This document shows positions 10,568 through 22,884 of a stretch of DNA of 64,000 bases, in pieces. Position 1 is the first letter of the stretch; each line of letters opens with the position of its first letter. The notes under the pieces were generated by a model, which was given only the letters and a program-made list of their open reading frames with translations, was not told where the DNA came from and ran no database searches. The position numbers and the translations under genes are program-made. This DNA is from Cryptomeria japonica (Eukaryota; Streptophyta; Pinopsida; Cupressales; Cupressaceae), in assembly GCF_030272615.1 (NCBI RefSeq), contig NC_081408.1, forward strand, positions 335,142,793 through 335,206,792, in the 5' to 3' direction.

Positions 10568-13500
10568 TTACCCTTGTAACCGGTTGGTTACAATCTGAAA
10601 AAGATCCACCAAAAGTAGATTTAGGCTCTCAAGGAAATTTTTACTATCTTTTATTGTAGCCTCTATCTTCTGAACTATACCGATGAGGTGTTGTATTTGC
10701 TTTGCCAGTGTTTTCTGTCCTTGAACCAAGGCATCTGATATTTCCTTCCTTAAGGAGGCGAGGTAGTCCAGTTTTGGACTTAGTCTCCATTTAAGATCCT
10801 TAGCCTTACTTTTTATTCTTTCCTTTTCTCTTTCTAGCTTTAATATTTCTTCATCAAAACCTATTATTTTCTGCTCAAAAACTGATAATGAATCAAATGA
10901 ATTAATGAAATTGTCAGCAAGTTGATTTATTTCTTCCTATATCTTGCTAATCTTCCTGTCTATATCAACTATCAAAAAGTTAGTCTTACAAGTATCTCTA
11001 TACAAATTTTTGAATTCCTTTAATGTGCTACATAATTTTGGTAGAAGTGTGTCAAACTGCCTTGTACACTTCTTTATTTCTTCCTCAAAGAATTTTTGTT
11101 TTTCCTTCTCTAATCTCTCCTTGAATGCTTCTTCTTTTATTTGTTCAACTATCACTGTGTTGTCAGTAGTATACTTAGACAAAGTGTCAAGTTGACTCAA
11201 AGAATCCTTATTATCTACATTACGTTTTGGAGCTATCATTTTCAAAATTGGGATTGTATCATCTATAGCCTTGTATGCTTGGGAGCTACAATCTGTTATT
11301 TTTTTTATGGAGTCCAAAATAACTTCTGTTACATTAGTTGGTTTGAATCCTGTAGTTGAAGGGCCAACACTCTTTATCCCACTGGTGGGAGCAATATCCT
11401 TGCTTGTGGTGACCTCTGGTAGGTCAGTTTGTGTTTCCATTTCCTTAAGCAAAGGTTTTTATTGCTCTCATGTTGCCGGTGGCACTATTTTCACATGAGT
11501 TTGTTGCTGAGAGGGAGCATGTTGCTCTGTTTGTTGCTCTTTATCATCTGTCGGTTTACCATTTGTACCATCAGTTACCAGTGGCTCAATAGCCATATCA
11601 GTCTTTCCAGTTGTGTCCTTATCTACCACAATGTTAACTTTCTGAGTATCAATGTCAACTATGTATAATACCTCAGAGTTAGGATTTGTGTCCTCTTGTG
11701 GTATATCCATACTCTCACTAGCCGATTGATCTTCAGTTGTAGCTACCGGTGGAGTAACCAAAGGTGATGGGGATAAATTATCTCTTATCTTTATGCTCGG
11801 GGGTCCACCAACCTTGCCTTTTCCTTTATCCTTATCTTTCTGATATACTTTGATAGGTTTGGGATTTCTATACTCTTCTTGCTTTTCCTTCTCTACAAGG
11901 AATATATCCCATGCATTTTCAGTTTCCTCTGCAACCTCATTTACTCTACCAACCATGAGTGCTATATGCTGGTGTACAGTTGAGAATACTGACCAGTTAG
12001 CTTTTGCAATCAGATCATCTATCTCCTTTGGTGAGTTAACAGGATAAACAACAAGTAGTTTCTCAATTTTTATTTTCTTGTCAAGCTCTATAATAGCTTG
12101 CCTTCTAGCTTCAAGTTGCTTAAACAGTTCTATCGGTAATTCATCCACAACTCGCATCAAATTTTTTTTATAGATATCTAAGTGTAGAATTACACTATTT
12201 TCAACTTTCTCTTTGTCATCAACTGATAATATATCATATAATTTGTTGATGTTCTTAAGCTTTCCTTCCTCTGTTATTTCATCTAGTAGTTTGTCAATTG
12301 GGGCAATGTTTTGTTTAGTTTTCTTCTTGGGTGTTAACTTTTTCTTCTTAGCTAGTGGCCTTACTGCCTGTTGTTTTTGTCTGGTTCTTCTAGGTGAAGG
12401 TATTGATACCAGTGAAGGTTCTCTTTTCCCCACAACCCTTTTGAATGTAGCTGGCATATCACTCTCTGAAGAAGTTACTACCGGTGAAAGGTGAGTTTCA
12501 AGCTGTAGTGCTTCTAGCTCATCTTCAGTGATACCATTTTTCTTGAGACATCTTCCTTTATGGCCTTTACCTGTCAAGATCCTCTTCTTACTGTTGCTTC
12601 AACTTTCTTTACATTTTTCTTTGATTGGATCTATTTTTCAATGGTCTCAGCACTACCAAATACCTCTTCCTTAGGTTCCTTGGGTGCTTCTAGGAGGGCT
12701 TTTCCATATGTTTCAATTATGAGATCATCAGTTTCATAACCCATTTCAGTAACCCAAATTGTTCTTGGGATGACTGCCTCCATCCAAATCTCATCTTTCT
12801 TGATAACAAAGCATATTTCATCTTTATACTTATCTACAATTGCTTGTGATAATCTGACTCTAGTCTTCACCTAGGCCTTTAATGCCTGAAAGTACTCATT
12901 TATATTCTTTTCTTATTTTCTCCCATGTTATTCAGTAAATCAGATAGTTGTTTGCCTACCGGTATGTCAAAACCTAGATTTTTGTTGCCAATACCGAGCT
13001 CTTGTTTTGTTATGTGTAGCATTAAACAGACAAGTAGGTTTCTGAATCTAAATGTCCCCTTTTTGTCTTTCTTGATCTTTCCAAGATTATCAATCAATTC
13101 ATCCTTCAACCATTCACACACATCTATTTTTGCATTATCCTTGATCATATCATAGGCACTTTTTATGCACAAGCTAGAAACTGAGTTTAACCGGTTTGCA
13201 TGTGTTGTTTTATATCCTAGAATCATGCTAATGAATCTGACATTAATGTTAGTTACATCATTCACCCTTAAGGATCTCTTGTCAGATGTTGCACCGGTTA
13301 GTTTAGTTACTAGGTCATTTGAGACCTTCTTTGTTTTATCTGGTCTGTTACTGGTGGAAGGTAACCCTGTCATAGCCTTTACTGCTTCCCATTTTGTGAA
13401 CGGAATCTAACCAGAAGAATGAACCATGTACCCTTCTTAAAACTATCCTTATAACTTCCTTAGGGAAATCCAAAATGCTGGGAATTTCGGTGAATCCTAG

Positions 13501-13785
13501 GGTTTCAACTATTTTGTGTTCAGGTTTCACATTACCAGAATCACCACAAATTATGGAATTATACACGTTCTTGATTTCTTCATCACCTAATTCTTCAATA
13601 TGACAATGGATGTACATTCTAGGGTCTTCTGCAAAAACTACTCCTTTGGGGATTTGAGAAAATGCACCAATATTATCATCCTTTTTAGCTATCTCGGGAA
13701 CTACCTGAAATACGGGTCTAGGGTGCTTAATCACTTTGATAATAGTAGGGTTTGCTATGAATTTAGGTACAAAAGAAGATGCCAT
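10568..13785 (-). pseudogene. Element B ORF2: ~1,070-codon protein of unknown function (broken by a few lesions)
   Basis: It starts MASSFVPKFIANP at 13785 and ends at TAA 10568-10570, as a chain of minus-strand frames. The first ~300 residues hold the block shared with D and A (DPRMYIHCHIEELG, VHGSFFWLDSVHK, GLPSTSNRPDKTKK, CEWLKDELIDNLGKIKKDKK). The middle has a very basic stretch (KKKKLTPKKKTKQN near 12330), then an acidic, T/Q-rich linker around 11500-11750. The C-terminal ~280 residues are heptad-rich and probably coiled coil. Lesions are a frameshift near 13390, stops between 12870 and 12900 and near 12600, one between 11468 and 11452, and a TAG at 10934-10936. Size and position are those of a pol gene, but no protease, integrase, RT or RNase H motif is visible. 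Confidence 0.75.
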
Positions 13786-14091
13786 GATTATAAATACCTT
13801 TCTCTGCCTTAGGAATGATTGCTTGATGAATTGCTTTGCATCTTTGCTCGAAATGCCTTTGCTCGGGAGTTTTCATGCTCTTCAAAGATTTGAATGCTCG
13901 GTGAAATGAAAATGGAGCCAAAAACACTGATTTATAATGCTAATTCTACCAACCACCACATTTAATGCTTGTCGGTTAAGTAATCACTTAACTTATCTGC
14001 CGGTGTAGAAGTATTTTTGACTTCTTACCATCAACCAAGGGAATAATAGCATATTTCACGTTTGATTGCCAAACCCTCAAAAGAATTTTCT

Positions 14092-15253
14092 TTAGTTAGA
14101 TGAAGAGTCTCGTGCTGGTGGAGTGCTACTCTGTTCTGCCAGTGGAGTGCTACTCTGTTCTGCCAGTGGAGTGTTACTAGGTTCTACTGATGGAGGAGTA
14201 TTCCCAATACCATTTAGGTCTAACTTTCTAATCCATTGTTTTGAGAACTCTTATTTTACCTCTTCAACCTTTTCTTTACCTTTGAAACTAGAACCTTTGT
14301 TGTCTACCGCTGATGCCTTACTTCTGCAGAATTTTGCAATATGTCCAATCTTGTTACAGGCATAACAAGTCACATTATTTTTTTGAATAGCCTTCACATA
14401 ACCTATGTCAATTTGTGTTCTACATTGATTAGATAAGTGTCCAAATCTTCCACAAAAATAACATCTTACATTCATTCTGCAATTTTTTAGAATTATGACC
14501 AACTTTGTTGCATCTTGAACATTGACCAATGGGTGTATTGGTATTTTGATAATTTCTAGATCTACATTGATTTTCTCTATGACCATACTTATTATAGTTA
14601 AGGCATTTGCCATTGAATTTCTAAGCAGTAGGTTGTCTTACAGGTTTGCTATGATCTTGTGTACTTGCAGTATCAGAGCTTTCACCAATTTCAAAGCCAA
14701 GGCCATTAGTGTCACCATTTGGTTTCTGATTCTTCAGCAAGTCACCAAGCTCTTCTGAGCTTTTCTTGAATTTTTCTTTGTGCTGATTTGCAGTGTCCAG
14801 TTCTCTTTCCAAGATTTCTTTCTGTCTCATGAGTTCATTTGAATCATTCTGTGTATGCACCAAATCTGTCTTCAACAAATCATTTTCATAACTAAGTCTT
14901 GTGTTTTCATTTGCAGCATCACTTAGTCTTCTAGTCAAATCTTCTTCATTCTTCTTTCTATCTTCAATTTCCTTATAGAATCTCATAGTCATATCCTACA
15001 TCTCATTCTTTGTTGTCATGTTCTCTTGCTTTAGCTTGTTTATCAGATCATTAAGAGTTTCCTTTTCATCATTCTCAAATTGCATCTTTTCACAAAGTTA
15101 TCTTCTCTTGTTTCTTGCAATGGTGAGATTTTCCTAAAGTGCTTGAATAATATCCTGAGCTGCCTTTAGATGATCTTCAAGTTTGATATTTTTCAACTTT
15201 TCTCCATCATAGTCTGAGAGAGCTACTTCAAGTTGCTTCATCAAGTTTTCCAT
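14092..15253 (-). pseudogene. Element B ORF1: coiled-coil plus CCHC zinc-knuckle gag-like protein
   Basis: It starts MENLMKQLE at 15253 and ends at TAA 14092-14094, nominally ~387 codons with a frame change. The N-terminal ~200 residues are a K/E/N-rich coiled coil (14992-14621 is the clearest frame). Zinc knuckles follow at ~14540-14300: a C..C motif with a broken tail, then CYFCGRFGHLSNQC, then CYACNKIGHIAKFC. The last two are intact CX2CX4HX4C. The C-terminus carries an 8-residue tandem repeat (14118-14190). The likely role is RNA binding and particle assembly, by analogy with gag nucleocapsid. Confidence 0.8.
14118..14190 (-). repeat. 24 bp tandem repeat inside element B ORF1
   Basis: Three units of ~24 bp (tggagtgctactctgttctg plus four bases) encode an 8-residue repeat rich in S, T, P and E. 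Element D has a single copy at the equivalent site (~1740-1770), so the expansion is specific to B. Confidence 0.8.
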
Positions 15254-15309
15254 CTCTACCAGTGTCAAGATCTTCCTCAAGTTGTTAGGCTTCTGAAAAT
15301 AGAGGACCA

Positions 15310-15322
15310 GACTCTGATACCA
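15310..15322 (-). other. Primer binding site of element B (initiator Met tRNA type)
   Basis: The minus strand reads TGGTATCAGAGTC two bases inside the 5' LTR. It has one change from the usual TGGTATCAGAGC run. Confidence 0.88.
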
Positions 15323-15324
15323 AT

Positions 15325-16126
15325 TGTTAGTATTCCCACAGATACTGAGAGGGGGGGTGAATCAGTATCTAACCGGTTATTATTTTACTTGCCTTAGAAC
15401 ATGTAGAACATATTAATACTGCATATCGGTAAACAAAAAGTAATGCAATAAACAAATATAAAAGCAACCACATGAAAAACACACCATAACACAATATTTT
15501 AATGAGGAAACCCGGTGTGGGAAAAACCTTGGTGGGATTTGTGACCCACAATATTCACTTACTAGACAATAAGAGAATATTACTGCTACAATAGGGGCCT
15601 GCACATGCAGGAAGGCCAAGTGCCTAGAGCTCACTGCTCAATTACAAAATGCGAAGTCTCATTGACTTACAAAATGGATTATATAAATCCAATGTCTTGT
15701 ACTACTTCAAAATAGCATCTACAATGCCAGATCTAGTACCGGTTTCTGCTCTGCTTCTTACAAAAACCCTTAACCTATAATTCACATACTAGGTCTGCCT
15801 TATTTCACCTAATTACATTCCTCCATGCTTACATAAATGTTCTACAATGATCTCTTATATATATGAGTCATTTTACAATGTTGCCAAGTTGGCTTACAAT
15901 GAGTTTACAATAATTAACAAAATATATTATAACAAAATTCCTGTTGGCCTTTGTGTCGGTACACTTCCTTTCACTGCCAGTGTCAGTGGTCTAAGTGCTG
16001 GTGTAGAGTCTGATCTTGCTAGTGCCGGTGGATTACCTTGCCGGTGTCATAGGATTGTAAGGTTGCCATCAATGACAAAACCTTCAATCACCTACAATGT
16101 CTCATTGGAGTGTGCATTTGCCAACA
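15325..16126 (-). repeat. 5' LTR of element B
   Basis: It is 802 bp and matches 9555-10357. It starts TGTTAG (plus-strand view) and ends GCCAACA. The TSD copy TGATG follows. A 'cttatatatatgagtc' stretch near 15853 is the TATA candidate on the minus strand. Confidence 0.95.
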
Positions 16127-16131
16127 TGATG

Positions 16132-16464
16132 TACCTCACCCATTCATCTTCATCGAAGGAGAGAAAATCCATGAATTGGGTAAAACCCTTCTTCCTCAAT
16201 TGTGCATATTCTGGGTTGAGTTGATTTATAGTGATAAGGTGATTAGTGCATACGTTGGACATCTCATAATTCCCAATTTTCTTCAATATTGCAATGAATA
16301 TAAGCCCTAATGTCTTCAATATGAAGAACACCATGACTTATACTAGAACATGCCCCCAAAGGTTCATCCAGAAGTGATTTGTAAGTATGTTTCTTGAATT
16401 CTGGGCATGGGCAGTTCTTAGTTTCAACTACCATGGGAGTATCAACATTTGATGAGGATGCCAT
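16132..16464 (-). pseudogene. Element A ORF2, N-terminal end, cut by element B
   Basis: It starts MASSSNVDTPMVVE at 16464. It keeps IEDIRAYIHCNIEE, the counterpart of DPRIYIHCNIEELG in D and B. The reading frame shifts near 16290 and then runs into element B at 16126. The homologous continuation resumes at 9554. Confidence 0.7.
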
Positions 16465-16571
16465 GATAAATTTTGAGGGTTTTAGAAAATTTTAAATACC
16501 TTGATATATTTCCAGATGATGAAACACTCTTCAGATTTAGATGCTTGCACAAATCACCTTAGGACTCTTGA

Positions 16572-16757
16572 TTACCTTTCAAATTGCTCTTCAGAATACT
16601 CGATTTTTGTGTGAACAAATGATTTAACTTTTCCCCTTTTTATCACCATTAGCCCTAATTTTTCATTGTCATAAAGGCTATCAGATAATTTGACTAGATC
16701 ACATAATCTACATGTAGGTTCCAATAAACACTTTAATCTGCTTGGGTGTCCATTCAC
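16572..16757 (-). other. Small unassigned reading frame in element A
   Basis: A 61-residue frame (start MNGHPSRLKCLLEP) lies between ORF1 and ORF2 of element A. B and D show no clear counterpart. Nothing in it is recognisable and it may be chance. Confidence 0.2.
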
Positions 16758-16859
16758 AATTAGAATTTCCTGACTTCAAACTTAATTCAGGGTGTCTGCA
16801 TGATCTTCAATTATTTACCCACCCCTAAGGTAAAGTGCCTTAGTTACCAGTTGAAGTTC

Positions 16860-18040
16860 CCACTTTCGGTGTAGGACCTGTTTGTTCTATCGGTTGATTT
16901 GCCGATTGTGTTTTTTTGAACCCATCTTTTCTCATGCTATTTTTTGATATCTTCAAATTTTGTCTTTCCTTTCTCATCTGAATTTCCATTAGCTACCAGT
17001 GGATTCTTATTCCTACAATACTTAGCAATATGTCTAATTTTGTTGCATGCATAATAGGCAATGTGGTTCTTTTGAATTGCTTTTCTATAACTTTGATTTT
17101 CTTTTAATCTGCATTGGTTAGCCATATGTCCATATCTACTACAACCATGACATCTAACATTTCTAATACTTCTGCATTCTACTGACTTATGATTATGTTT
17201 ATTTTATTTAAAGCATTGACCGGTGAATGATGCATTGTTTTGATTATTCCTATTTCTACACTGACTTGCTACATGACCATATTTATTACAAACAAAACAT
17301 GTACCATTGAATTTATGAGAATTAGGCTATCTTACCAGTGATCTCTAGTTCTAGTTGTTTGGATTTTTAGCATGATTTTTCTTCTAACTGGATGATTGAC
17401 CTTGTTGTGCAGTTCTGAAGCTTTCTCCTACTTCATATCCAAGACCTCTTTTGTCATCAGCATCTCTCTGGCTTTTAAGCAATTCATCATCTTGCAGAGC
17501 TATCTTTGAACTTGTCTTTGTACTCATTTGCAATGGCCAAATCATCTCTGTTGATTATGATTTGTCTTTCAAGTTCCTATTCATTATCCCTGGATTGAAT
17601 CAATTCAAGTTCTAGCATATCATTGTCATGTATCAGTCTGTTGCATTTATCTGATCTATCCTTCAATTCTTGAGCTAGGTTTTTTTCATTCTTCTTTTTG
17701 TCTTCAATCTCCTTGCACATTCTCATAGTTAGGGCTTGCATTTCATTCTTTAAGGTAGTATTCTCCTAAGTGAGTTTTTGGCATTGACCTTTAAAGAATC
17801 TTCTTCATCACCACTTTGGTTTTGTAGTTGATCACATAGTTCTTTCCTCTTAGCTTGAGTTGCTGATAGCTTGAACCTTGTAATGAAATTATGTATTCTA
17901 TGGTTTCCCTTAGTTCATTCTTTAATTTATTGCTTTTATCCTTTTCATCATCAAGATCCTAAGAGAAAGTTGGAGATGTTGCTACAAACCGGTTTCCATT
18001 GATTCCAAGTTTTGGATCTTCCTCAAGTCGTTAAACTTCT
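16860..18040 (-). pseudogene. Element A ORF1: coiled-coil plus CCHC protein (heavily broken)
   Basis: In the order of B and D ORF1, the PBS-proximal part (18040-17370) is Lys/Glu/Asn-rich and coiled-coil-like. Cys/His motifs follow between 17310 and 16960, including YYACNKIRHIAKYC near 17040, where the first Cys of the knuckle is replaced by Tyr. Multiple frames are needed to read it. Confidence 0.65.
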
Positions 18041-18052
18041 TTTGATTAACTA

Positions 18053-18065
18053 GGCTCTAATACCA
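18053..18065 (-). other. Primer binding site of element A
   Basis: The minus strand reads TGGTATTAGAGCC, one transition away from the iMet-type site of D, and lies two bases inside the LTR. Confidence 0.85.
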
Positions 18066-18067
18066 AT

Positions 18068-18524
18068 TGCTAGAATCCAAGGACACTAAGGGTGGTGGTG
18101 GGGGTGAATCAGTGTTCTACCGGTGTAAGAATTTATGAACTTATTACTAATCAATCAGATGACAAAATATAAAATTAAAGTGCATAAAAAAATGAACACA
18201 TAAAGCAATACCATAACACCAATAAAGGGAAAAACCATGGTGGGGCTAATACCTACAATATCTATATACTTGATCAAGGTATACAAATATTACATAGAGA
18301 GGTATGCACATGCATACAAGCTTACCACATAGAGCTCACTACTCAAATACACATATATGGAAGTCTCACTGACTTACAGATCATTACATGATAATTTATA
18401 ATAGAATTGAACTTAAATGATGATACTGATACTTTGTTCTACTATAGGTTAGGGTTGCACACGTGCAACTGTGCACATATGATAACATTCGCTCATCAAT
18501 TCAGACACTATCAATCTCTGACTC
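18068..18524 (-). repeat. 5' LTR of element A, internal-side fragment
   Basis: It matches the 3' LTR of A (5388 to ~5937). A stretch present in the 3' LTR ('atttatacatggaaaactctgt') is missing here. It is interrupted at 18524 by the 12.3 kb element and resumes at 30827. Confidence 0.88.
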
Positions 18525-21500
18525 TATTGGGACTCATTAAATTTGAGTCAACTTTTGAGCCCCATTTCAAAATTTTGATATTGCATTTTCATAAAGGCAC
18601 CTAATCTCATTCAGGTGGCCTAGTTGGAAAGGGGGTAGAATAGAGCCAATTGTTTTTCAAAGGGTAAGGCTTTGGAAACTTGTTGTACACCTTTCATTTG
18701 ACCTATGCAGTGATGTGAAACTTTCATATTTTAGTTTGGATCAATTTATCAGGTACCCATTTCAAGGGGGTGAGCTGAAAATGCATTTTAGGAACAAATT
18801 TAGGTTTTACCGAGTAACCTACTTTGAGTGTTTATACCTTTTTCCCTGTTCATCATTGTGAGTCAACATACAAATTTTCAAGTCGTTATGAATCCATTTG
18901 CTCAGTTTTCAAAGCTCAATCCGTTTGTAGTTGGTGTGGTTTGACAAGTCCCTATTTCAGCTCCTACTCAAAGCCCCGTTTGTATAAGTGTAAAAGTTGC
19001 CTTAGTGAATTTCATGTCAGAATGTTTATTCCGGACTATTGCTGGTATAAATGAAAAGATATGTTTCAAATTTCAAGCTCCTACCAATCCGTTTAATTGG
19101 TTTTCAAGAGGGTTCCTTGAGCCATCTATTTCAGGGATCCGTACTTTCATTGTCGTATCAATTAAAGTTGCTATTTTCATGAGCGCACCATTTGCACCCA
19201 GTCAAAATTTTGGTCAAAATGAGTATTCAAATATTTGATATGTACTTCAAGGTGCCTATGCCTCAAATTTGTGGGTCTGCGGAGATCATTTGATATTTTT
19301 AAGAAAGGCATCATGAGTTGCTTGTGCATTGACTTCATCAGGTTCGCAGTGCTAACAAAGCCAATTGGTAATTTTTGATGATTCATATCTGTTCACTCAA
19401 GATTCATCTGGAGAAACTGTTTGGTTGACTTCATGCTTGTATATTAGAGTACAGGCCTGCCAGATGGCGAGGTCCAGAAAGGTGTGGCGTAAGTGCCTGA
19501 AAGTTGCAAAACTCAGTTGATGATCCAAAAATGGTACCAATCAATTCCAGAGGTATGTTTAAGTTTCCTGAAGAATTTCGAAGGTCAGTTGCATGAAAAT
19601 GGAATTTTTTTTAGTCAGACCCACTTTGGGGCCCGACTTGGCTCATGCCCAATGGTCTTGAATTCATGTTAATGTATATCAATGTTAGCTCGACTGCAAT
19701 TCGCCAATAGGATGGTGAGAGGCGACTTCAGTTTACTTGTCATTTATGGATTAAATGTATGTATATTTTGCATACTAGTTGTAAACCTCAAATAATTCAG
19801 AGAAATATCAAATTTACCAATATATTATTAAGTGAAAAATGGAAGCGAAAGTAGTAGATTTTGGGCTTTCTACGGAAGGGTCGTCTAGTGAATTAACTCA
19901 TGTTGATGGATACATTTGGTTACCTTGATCCTTCATATACCATAGCAAACAACTTGATAGAGAAAAGTACTGTGGAATGGGTAAGACCCATTGAAGTTTT
20001 CAGTGAATCCCATTGGTCAGGTGTAATGTTAAATTCCATAACTTTTTTTTGATTTTCCCTCAACAACGTGGCATGGGCAAAGGCCATTGAAACTTCCAAG
20101 CGATGCAACTTGCAGTCAATGGTAGTGGAGAAATTGTTTAGAATGGAGTGGAAGTACTCTCACATTTCTGCAGAAGCTTTCAACTATGCAAACAGTAGTC
20201 CAAAGCCCCCACATGCTGCATTCTGAAGCATTTCCTTGTGGCGTTGAAGAGGCTGCCATCTTCCCCTTTCTACGTGGAGTTTGGGAAGCATATAAAACTA
20301 TAAGAAAATGCAATTTGATAGAACCTCCCTCCTCCTGCGTGTTTTTTTTTTCAGACTATGGTGGAGTGTATTGGTAGGCATAAGGTTCACATGGTATGGT
20401 GGAGGAGTTTTGCAGAGATCTCTCGGCCAACATCTTCCCCTCCTCTATGTAGAATGGTGTTGGAAAAGATTTAGAAATCTCCAAGGCAATGAAATTGGTA
20501 GGTATTTTTCCCCTTTGCTAGCATCCTCCCTTCAAGTGGAGTGGAGTATAGGAAATGGAGAAAATGTTAAACCATAGCAATGTCTCTCCCTCCTTCGTGG
20601 TATGTGGTTAGAAGATGTAGTAAAACTCTCAAGCATAATGCAATTCATGAGGTTTTTAATGTGAAGTCCCTACGTGGAGAGTGGGGAAGGTCAAAATCAA
20701 TATAATCTGTAGGTGTGGAGCCCAAATTTCCCACACATGGTTTAGAATGCATAAAAGTTTTCAAACAAAATGGCAATGTGCAGGTGTGAGCCAAAGTCCA
20801 TGGCCATTTCTAGAGTCCCTCTCTTGAGTGGCATTGAAGTCTGCAGATGAGGGTTTCAAAAACTCAAGTGAACACCATTGGCCCTATTAAAAGCCTTCAA
20901 CATGCAGTTTCAGGCTAAAAGGTATTATCCCACATTCATTGGGGAAGAGAAATATTTGATATTTATAAGTAAAACTCCACTCATCCATAGTGTGAAAGCC
21001 TCAAGGCTTTTGATGAATGGTGATGGTTGGGTGCCCAAGTAGACCCCATGCGCATGGGTAAACTTCCTAAGGTAACCAAGGAGGCTGAGTGGCAACCAGG
21101 TGGACCCCACATAGGCACAGATCTTGAGGCAATCAAGTTTTGCAGAGAATGGATGGCTTAACCAGTGAGCAGGTTGCAGAGGATCTGACGAAGTGTGTTG
21201 TTTTGCGAAGTGAAGATGCTCGTTGGTTAAGCTTTGCAAAATGGTGAAGTGTTAAATAGCCTGCAGGTTCTATGAAGATCAATGGTCGGTGTTGATTCGC
21301 AAGCCAAAGATGCTCATCGATTAAACCCTATGAAATGGCGAAAAGCTCAGGAAAGGGCGAGTTAAAGATCGAGCATGTTCCAAGGAGATTGACAGTTGGC
21401 GTGATTTCAGAGCTCAAAGATGCATGCTCGTTAGCAATTGTGAAATGGCAAAAGAAAGGTGGTAGGTCTAGGTGGAGGTCTAGCTTGTGGGTCCCGTTGA

Positions 21501-22859
21501 GGTGGCGATGATATGGCTGACAAGCAAGAAGACAAGTGACGTACACGTGGCAGTGATGTGGCAGACACATGGCAGATTGATGAGGTGTCATCCGAGGTGG
21601 TGTGTAGTGGACCCTATTAGTGAATTAGAGGCTACCACATGGCATGGTGTCAGGCCAAAATCAGGGAAAAATCAAAGTTAAAATCAATTTAAATATATAG
21701 TTGAAACTATATAAGAAAGTGAAAAATTGAAATGATGTGCACATAAAGTGGATTAATTCACCCAGAGGTCCATTTTTGGTCAAATAGGCAAGTAGTATAT
21801 ATTGCCGGAAAGCTCTTGGAATGAGGAATCCAATCATGTAGTTAATTGTAACTAATTTCAGATATTTTGAGAGCAGTTTCCATGGGAAAGAGAAAGGAAA
21901 TGAAATTTAGATGGAAAAAGAGACACTTGGCAATTTCAGTTGCAGACCTAACCTTTTTCCCTCCTCTTCTTATTCCATTTTCTTCTCAATTGTAAGGGTT
22001 CCAGAATTTTGGAGGAAGTGCTCCAGTTTTCATGGCTTCCATTTTTGAATTTCTTGACCCAAATGTGTAAATTACTATGGATATTTTTAGGGTATAGAGG
22101 TTACATGGCAGGATAGTAGATTGTTTTCTAATTGCAGGTCTTACTTGTGTGAGGCATGAGTAAATTTCCCATAATATTGTCTCTGTGCATGTATTTCATT
22201 GTTATGAATTGAATCCTCAAGGAGGATATAATTTGTCATCTCAAGGAGTATGTATGATTATTTGTAGGCATTCTTCAGTGAAGAGTTTAAATTCTATAAT
22301 CAGTCATAAACAATGGAATGTGTCCCACATCTGATAATTTTGTGAATAAATTGAGTAATGCATTAGTATAAGGTATTAATGCAGGGATATCTTGTAAGAA
22401 AAATAAACTTGCAGCTATGGATGCACATTTGCAGTTCTGTGTGTGACTCTATTGCCCAATGAACAAGGCACTAGTCTAGCAAATTTGGGGGTAGTTTCAA
22501 ATTTACAAATTAAAGAGAAATCTATTTCCCTTTATGTTTAGGGGTTTGTATTGTATCCTTCCCAAGTTCTATTTCACCCATTATTTGTACAAGATCTAGC
22601 CAATCTGTATGTGTTACCTAATTTGTTAAGCTTGTGGAATGGTTTATCTGCTTCATTGATGCTATCATGGTGAGTAAATGAGTTTGATTCAGTGCATCAA
22701 AAGGGTGTCCCCCCCTAGGTCTAGCAGAACCTGAAGTGCAGGAGGATCATTTAGGGTCCTATGTTATGTTGTCCAAGCCCTGATGTGTTTCATAGACTAA
22801 AATTGGTCATTTCATAGAAGGATTGCAGGTGAACCTGGGTTAATCAATTTTGATGAACA
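18525..22859 (+). repeat. 5' LTR of the gag-only element
   Basis: It is ~4.34 kb and aligns with 26426-30819 along its length with small indels. For example, two insertions of tens of bases occur only in the 3' copy, near 26750-26800 and 27425-27470. It starts TATTGGGACTC where the 3' copy has the canonical TGTTGGGACTC, and ends GATGAACA. No coding potential is convincing within it. 'aatttaaatatatagttgaaactatataag' near 21690 is a promoter candidate. Confidence 0.92.
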
Positions 22860-22866
22860 ATAAAAA

Positions 22867-22884
22867 TGGTGACTCTGCTGGGGA
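22867..22884 (+). other. Primer binding site of the gag-only element (not iMet)
   Basis: TGGTGACTCTGCTGGGGA lies a few bases inside the LTR. It begins TGG as required for pairing with a tRNA 3' CCA and differs from the iMet type used by A, B, D and the copia elements. Sites close to TGGCGACTCTGCTGGGGA are familiar from plant Gypsy-type elements. I cannot name the tRNA from memory. Confidence 0.7.

Larger units (their letters stand above)
9555..16126 (-). mobile_element. Element B: complete non-autonomous LTR retrotransposon
   Basis: The element is 6.57 kb on the minus strand. It has LTRs of 803 and 802 bp, an iMet-type PBS, ORF1 (coiled coil plus CCHC), a long ORF2 of unknown function, a PPT and the 3' LTR. 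Flanks are GGATG (9550-9554) and TGATG (16127-16131), a near-perfect 5 bp duplication. It sits inside ORF2 of its relative A. About a dozen differences in the first ~215 bp separate the two LTRs, so it is not recent. No pol gene is present even though the termini are complete, so it must use enzymes from another element (inference). Confidence 0.92.

Noticed and set aside
19920-21681. Frames of 60-104 residues inside the 4.4 kb LTR
   Set aside because: The equivalent frames in the other LTR differ in extent and are not conserved as coding; no domain.
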